A program made the translations under genes and the position numbers. From Thiorhodovibrio sp. (GTDB lineage Bacteria; Pseudomonadota; Gammaproteobacteria; Chromatiales; Chromatiaceae), in NCBI GenBank assembly GCA_007128075.1, contig SKYD01000108.1, forward strand, positions 1 through 7,069: a stretch of DNA of 7,069 nt, in the 5' to 3' direction. A model generated the notes under the pieces. It worked only from the letters and a program-made list of their open reading frames with translations. It was not told where the DNA came from and did no database searches. Every line of letters begins with the position of its first letter. Positions within the stretch are counted from its first letter, which is position 1. This document shows, in pieces, positions 5,101-7,069 of the stretch.

Positions 5101-7069
5101 ATGACTACTGTGTTCTATCGTTTTTGTACACTTGATCTTCCCGATGTATTGACCTGCCAAGCCGATGGCAGCAATGCCACCTTTGCCATTGAGTTGACCG
5201 CCGATGGCGCGATCCCCTTCCCGCAGGTGATTGTGCGTCAGTTTGGCACTGAACATATTTTCAACCAGGCACAGATTGAGCTGCTGTCCACGCACGCTGA
5301 TGGAACCCATCGCTACCGCGCCGAGGTGCCCGCCGGGCTGTTGCGTGCCGGTGAGGTACAGGTGCAGATTGAGGGCTGCCGTCGTGCCGATTGGTCACAG
5401 GCCAGCGGTGAGGACTGGATTAAAGAATTTCGTACCCTGCATATCGCGCCAGCGCCCGCCCCCAAAAGGGTGCAGGTTGAGCGCGATGCCAATCAGCCAG
5501 TGCTGTATTTTGGTATTCATAAACACATGCACCAGCCCTACTATGATGCGGCAGACCCGCACTATTGGGATGGTGAAAAGGACAGCATCTTTGGCTCGCG
5601 GGGTGGTCCTTATGTTGATTTTGTCGCCGCTGCGATTGAGCAATATGCCGCCTCTGGATTGCCCCATGCTGGCTTGAGCTGTAGCTGGAGTGGCTCGCTG
5701 ATCGAACAGCTTGAGCTGTGTGCGCAAGAGGGGCGTTGCGGTGGGCGCTTTGCCGATTGGGCACAGCCACTGCGTGCGGTCGCCGGGGCAACGACTGCGC
5801 TGGGATACCCACGGCTTAACCTCTCTGCCTTTGGCTTTTTTCATCCGCTGATGCCGTTGATTCCTGAGCGCGACATCGTGCGGCAGATTCAATGGCACCG
5901 TGAACTGATTCCTAACACCTTTGGTGCAGATGCCTCGCCCTATCTGTTTCCACCTGAGACTGCCTTTCATCCGCGCATCATCCCCGCGCTCAACGCCGCC
6001 GGCATCGAGGCGGTGATCTATGACTCGATTCATCGCTATCGCGCCTGCCAAGACTACCCTTATGGTGGCAGCAGCGAGGGCATGTTGCCGCCCAACCAGG
6101 CGGATCAAATCAACCCCAAGGTTGACCACTGGCTGCGGTTACACAATGTTTGGGCTGGCTCTGAGATTGCCCCCAGTGTGCTTAAACCTGAATATCTGGC
6201 TTACACCGATCCTGACGGCACCACCCACAGCATCATCGGCATCCCCGCCGAGCGTTATATCGGCAACGAGGATGCGCGGGGCGGCTTTGGGGCACTGCAA
6301 TATCCCGATGTGCTCGGTCAGGTCTATGACCATCTGCTCGCTCACGATGGGTTTGATCCACAGCATCCGCCGTTTTTTCTGCTGCATTCTGATGGCGACA
6401 ACCACGGCGGCGGAGCCGAGAGTTATTACCGTCACAACACGGCGGCGATGCTCGATTGGCTAAAAGGCGACCCACGCTTTGAATTGATCGGCATTGGCGA
6501 TTATCTGGAGCGTTTTCCGCCCGATCCGGCGCACACTGTGCATCTGGAGCCTGGCTCATGGAGCGGTGCTGATAATGGCGATCCACAGTTTATGAAATGG
6601 TTTAGCCGCTATCGCGAGAGCTATTCACCCGATCTCAATTCCTGGGCAATTCTGACCGCGCTACAGAATGCGGTGCATACGCTCGAAGATGCCCGCCCTG
6701 ACAGCCCACTGCTGGAACGCGCCCAACGGCTGTTGCTCACTGCCGAGGCCAGCGATTACTGGTATTGGACTGGACAAGAAACCTGGGATTGGCAGGTGAC
6801 CAAGGCGGCGAATACGGTGTGGGCATTTGCGGGGTCAGAATTTAAGCGACTCGCCAACAGCGCCCAAGATCAAACCGGACCGACGATCTTCCCGCCTTGG
6901 GTCACGCCAGAAAATCCGGGCGGCAAGCAATGGGGACAAGGTGGGCTAAGCGATGCCCCACGGGAGGCTCGACTGCATAGCTTTATTTACGACCTATCGG
7001 GAGTGAAGCGAGCCACGCTGCATCTGCGCACTGCATCAGGCGAGCAAACCTTGGCGATGGTCGATCAGG
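5101..7069 (+). CDS. Glycoside hydrolase family 57 protein, C-terminus cut by window edge
   Basis: The frame is open from ATG at 5101 to the right edge, giving 656 residues with no stop. AAAAGG lies 8 nt before the ATG. GH57 enzymes are retaining alpha-glycosidases or transferases acting on alpha-glucans and related polymers. Motifs: HQP (144-146) in FGIHKHMHQPYY; LFPPETAF, with E286 as the likely nucleophile; SDGDN (430-434), matching the DGEN block of amylopullulanase-type members, with D431 the likely acid/base; PGSW (484-487); and EASDYWYWTG (549-558) in the helical part. Residues 1-130 precede the barrel and look strand-rich, perhaps a beta-sandwich. From about 575 another strand-rich domain begins and continues past the edge. 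There is no signal peptide, so it should be cytoplasmic. It is the third gene of the DUF2189-sulfotransferase set. Substrate and mode (hydrolase, branching enzyme or transferase) cannot be told. The family call is secure; the catalytic residues are assigned by analogy. Confidence 0.9.
   Translation, partial: MTTVFYRFCTLDLPDVLTCQADGSNATFAIELTADGAIPFPQVIVRQFGTEHIFNQAQIELLSTHADGTHRYRAEVPAGLLRAGEVQVQIEGCRRADWSQASGEDWIKEFRTLHIAPAPAPKRVQVERDANQPVLYFGIHKHMHQPYYDAADPHYWDGEKDSIFGSRGGPYVDFVAAAIEQYAASGLPHAGLSCSWSGSLIEQLELCAQEGRCGGRFADWAQPLRAVAGATTALGYPRLNLSAFGFFHPLMPLIPERDIVRQIQWHRELIPNTFGADASPYLFPPETAFHPRIIPALNAAGIEAVIYDSIHRYRACQDYPYGGSSEGMLPPNQADQINPKVDHWLRLHNVWAGSEIAPSVLKPEYLAYTDPDGTTHSIIGIPAERYIGNEDARGGFGALQYPDVLGQVYDHLLAHDGFDPQHPPFFLLHSDGDNHGGGAESYYRHNTAAMLDWLKGDPRFELIGIGDYLERFPPDPAHTVHLEPGSWSGADNGDPQFMKWFSRYRESYSPDLNSWAILTALQNAVHTLEDARPDSPLLERAQRLLLTAEASDYWYWTGQETWDWQVTKAANTVWAFAGSEFKRLANSAQDQTGPTIFPPWVTPENPGGKQWGQGGLSDAPREARLHSFIYDLSGVKRATLHLRTASGEQTLAMVDQ

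Noticed and set aside
5395..6129. A 244-residue open frame on the minus strand
   Set aside because: It lies entirely opposite the GH57 frame, which carries clear family motifs throughout. The antisense product has no recognisable domain and no ribosome site; it is a shadow of codon use.

Overview
The window looks like ordinary chromosome from a gammaproteobacterium of moderate GC. Three lines of evidence point that way. The PheA is the fused chorismate mutase-prephenate dehydratase of the Pseudomonas type. A full-length RF3 has a DUF3334 family neighbour, and I know that family mainly from gammaproteobacteria. A GH57 glycosidase and a DUF2189 membrane protein are also present. A purple or colourless sulfur bacterium (Chromatiales-like) is a plausible guess, but nothing in the window proves it. 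There is no rRNA, tRNA, CRISPR array, insertion sequence or phage gene.

Layout from left to right. Bases 1-940 (minus) hold most of pheA, which runs off the left edge inside its phenylalanine-binding ACT domain. Bases 941-1185 are a divergent intergenic region. Bases 1186-1881 (plus) encode a DUF3334 protein that I read as CheX-like with a CheZ-like tail. Bases 1890-3467 (minus) are prfC, convergent with the DUF3334 gene and only 8 bp from it. Bases 3468-3589 are a second divergent intergenic region. From 3590 a plus-strand set of three closely spaced genes runs to the right edge: a DUF2189 membrane protein, a sulfotransferase of the carbohydrate type (8 bp gap), and a GH57 glycosidase (21 bp gap) that is cut by the edge.

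How they work together. PheA (phenylalanine synthesis) and RF3 (recycling of release factors after translation termination) are housekeeping genes that only happen to be neighbours. The three right-hand genes are probably one transcript. A sulfotransferase beside a glycan-active enzyme suggests a carbohydrate modification or turnover function, but the substrate cannot be read from the sequence.

The most interesting object is the DUF3334 protein. It carries a helix of the CheX/CheC phosphatase type (E106-x-x-N109). After an alanine-rich linker it ends in a peptide very like the C-terminal CheY-binding tail of CheZ. If real, this would be a CheY-like phosphatase that joins the catalytic fold of one known family to the docking peptide of another, unrelated one.
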